From assembly GCF_000023325.1 (NCBI RefSeq), contig NC_012785.1, forward strand, positions 186,001 to 250,000: 64,000 nucleotides of DNA. The letters run 5' to 3'. The notes beneath the pieces were generated by a model. It did no database searches. It had not been told where the DNA came from and was given only the letters and a program-made list of their open reading frames with translations. Positions 63,309 to 64,000 of the stretch are shown in pieces (positions within the stretch are counted from its first letter, which is position 1; each line of letters opens with the position of its first letter). This DNA is from Kosmotoga olearia TBF 19.5.1 (lineage in GTDB: Bacteria; Thermotogota; Thermotogae; Petrotogales; Kosmotogaceae). The position numbers and the translations under genes are program-made.

Positions 63309-64000
63309 TCACGAGACGAACGCCTGACGCACGTCTTCTACCGCCTTTTTCAATCCTGCTTCTATCTCTTCGGTCATATCCTTTTTCTCTCTGATGGCTT
63401 TGAGCACGTCGGCATATTTTTGCCTCATGGTTTGCAACAGTTGTTTCTCGAACTGCCTGATCTTATCGGTTGGCAGATCATCCAGGTATCCCCTTGTACC
63501 TGCATAAAGAACCGCTATCTGTTCTTCAACCGGCATTGGGGAATACTGTTCCTGCTTCAAGAGCTCCGTGAGTTTTTCACCACGTATGAGCTGCGCCTGC
63601 GTGGCTTTGTCCAATTCAGTTGAGAACTGGGCAAAGGCGAGGAGCTCACGGTACTGGGCAAGGTCAAGCCTCAAGCTACCGGCTATCTTTTTCATGGCCT
63701 TTATCTGAGCGGAACCGCCGACACGGGATACTGAAAGCCCTACGTTTATAGCAGGTCTGTTACCGGCATAGAAGAGGTTCGGGTCCAGATAAATCTGACC
63801 GTCGGTGATGGAAATAACGTTTGTCGGGATATAGGCACTAACGTCGTTTGCCAGGGTCTCAATAATCGGCAACGCCGTTAACGATCCGCCACCGTGTTCC
63901 TCGTTGAGCCTTGCCGCTCTCTCCAAAAGTCTCGAATGGAGATAGAAAACATCTCCAGGATACGCTTCACGTCCTGGCGGCCTTCTTAGGAGAAGCGATA
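63309..64000 (-). CDS. atpA: ATP synthase alpha subunit (C-terminal part, cut by window edge)
   Basis: About 230 C-terminal residues; the start lies beyond 64000. [39 protein letters not shown] and [18 protein letters not shown] (with the Arg finger) are diagnostic of the alpha subunit, the non-catalytic nucleotide-binding partner of beta. It precedes atpG by 10 nt. An internal ATG at 63926 is not the start; the frame is open to the edge. Confidence 0.96.
   Translation of the reverse strand, partial: SLLLRRPPGREAYPGDVFYLHSRLLERAARLNEEHGGGSLTALPIIETLANDVSAYIPTNVISITDGQIYLDPNLFYAGNRPAINVGLSVSRVGGSAQIKAMKKIAGSLRLDLAQYRELLAFAQFSTELDKATQAQLIRGEKLTELLKQEQYSPMPVEEQIAVLYAGTRGYLDDLPTDKIRQFEKQLLQTMRQKYADVLKAIREKKDMTEEIEAGLKKAVEDVRQAFVS

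Overview
The window is bacterial and looks like a member of the Thermotogae (Thermotogota), probably the Kosmotoga/Mesotoga branch. This is an inference from gene content: an NADH-linked [FeFe] hydrogenase of HydABC/HndABCD type, an SLH-plus-coiled-coil outer-membrane spacer protein like Omp-alpha of the toga, LptF/G and LptD-like envelope genes, many TTG/GTG starts, and strong purine-rich ribosome binding sites. Both window edges cut genes: a giant Fn3 lipoprotein on the left and atpA on the right. I found no tRNA or rRNA gene.

Layout. 1-6.3 kb: a metallophosphoesterase and a 12-repeat Fn3 lipoprotein (minus), and a sugar-phosphate transferase (plus). 6.3-21.1 kb: energy metabolism. hydA lies alone on the minus strand; leuS, an MFS permease, an orphan sugar-binding protein and the apt-pgi-(88 aa)-coaE operon follow. 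A divergent plus-strand cluster carries hydC, an HndB-like ferredoxin, hydB, and a second NuoE/NuoF pair. 21.2-29.4 kb: a lytic transglycosylase, a GH13 amylase and an EamA exporter (plus) converge with radical SAM-smc-ogt (minus).

29.4-40.5 kb is an accessory region. It holds two broken ATPase genes, a 14-unit LVIVD lipoprotein, ccdA with an exported thioredoxin-like protein, a VIT1-type metal transporter, a macro-domain protein and amt. Between them lie unusual repeats: tandem 21-bp units, each a 17-bp palindrome whose stem differs from unit to unit but stays self-complementary, plus 7-bp tandem repeats. One such array is split by an ORF-less group II intron of 768 nt, whose EBS1 is perfectly complementary to the 7-nt array linker next to its 5' splice site. 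This repeat/intron assembly is the best candidate here for something undescribed.

40.5-53.5 kb is a long minus-strand operon: asnS-ruvB-yggT-nadK-phoU-like-lptF/G::lptD-udg-epimerase-rarA. It mixes DNA repair with envelope biogenesis and includes one 1466-residue protein joining an LPS-export permease to an outer-membrane LptD-like part. The Omp-alpha-like gene precedes it. 53.5-60.6 kb is a tightly overlapped plus-strand operon, aspS-cmk-ispH-rpsA-der-plsY. It converges on the atpA-G-D-C end of the ATP synthase operon at a shared bidirectional terminator.

Regulation visible in the sequence: nearly every promoter found carries an extended -10 (TGnTAtaAT) with a weak -35. At least three genes begin only 6-9 nt after the -10 and are probably leaderless. 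Several terminators sit directly against the next promoter.
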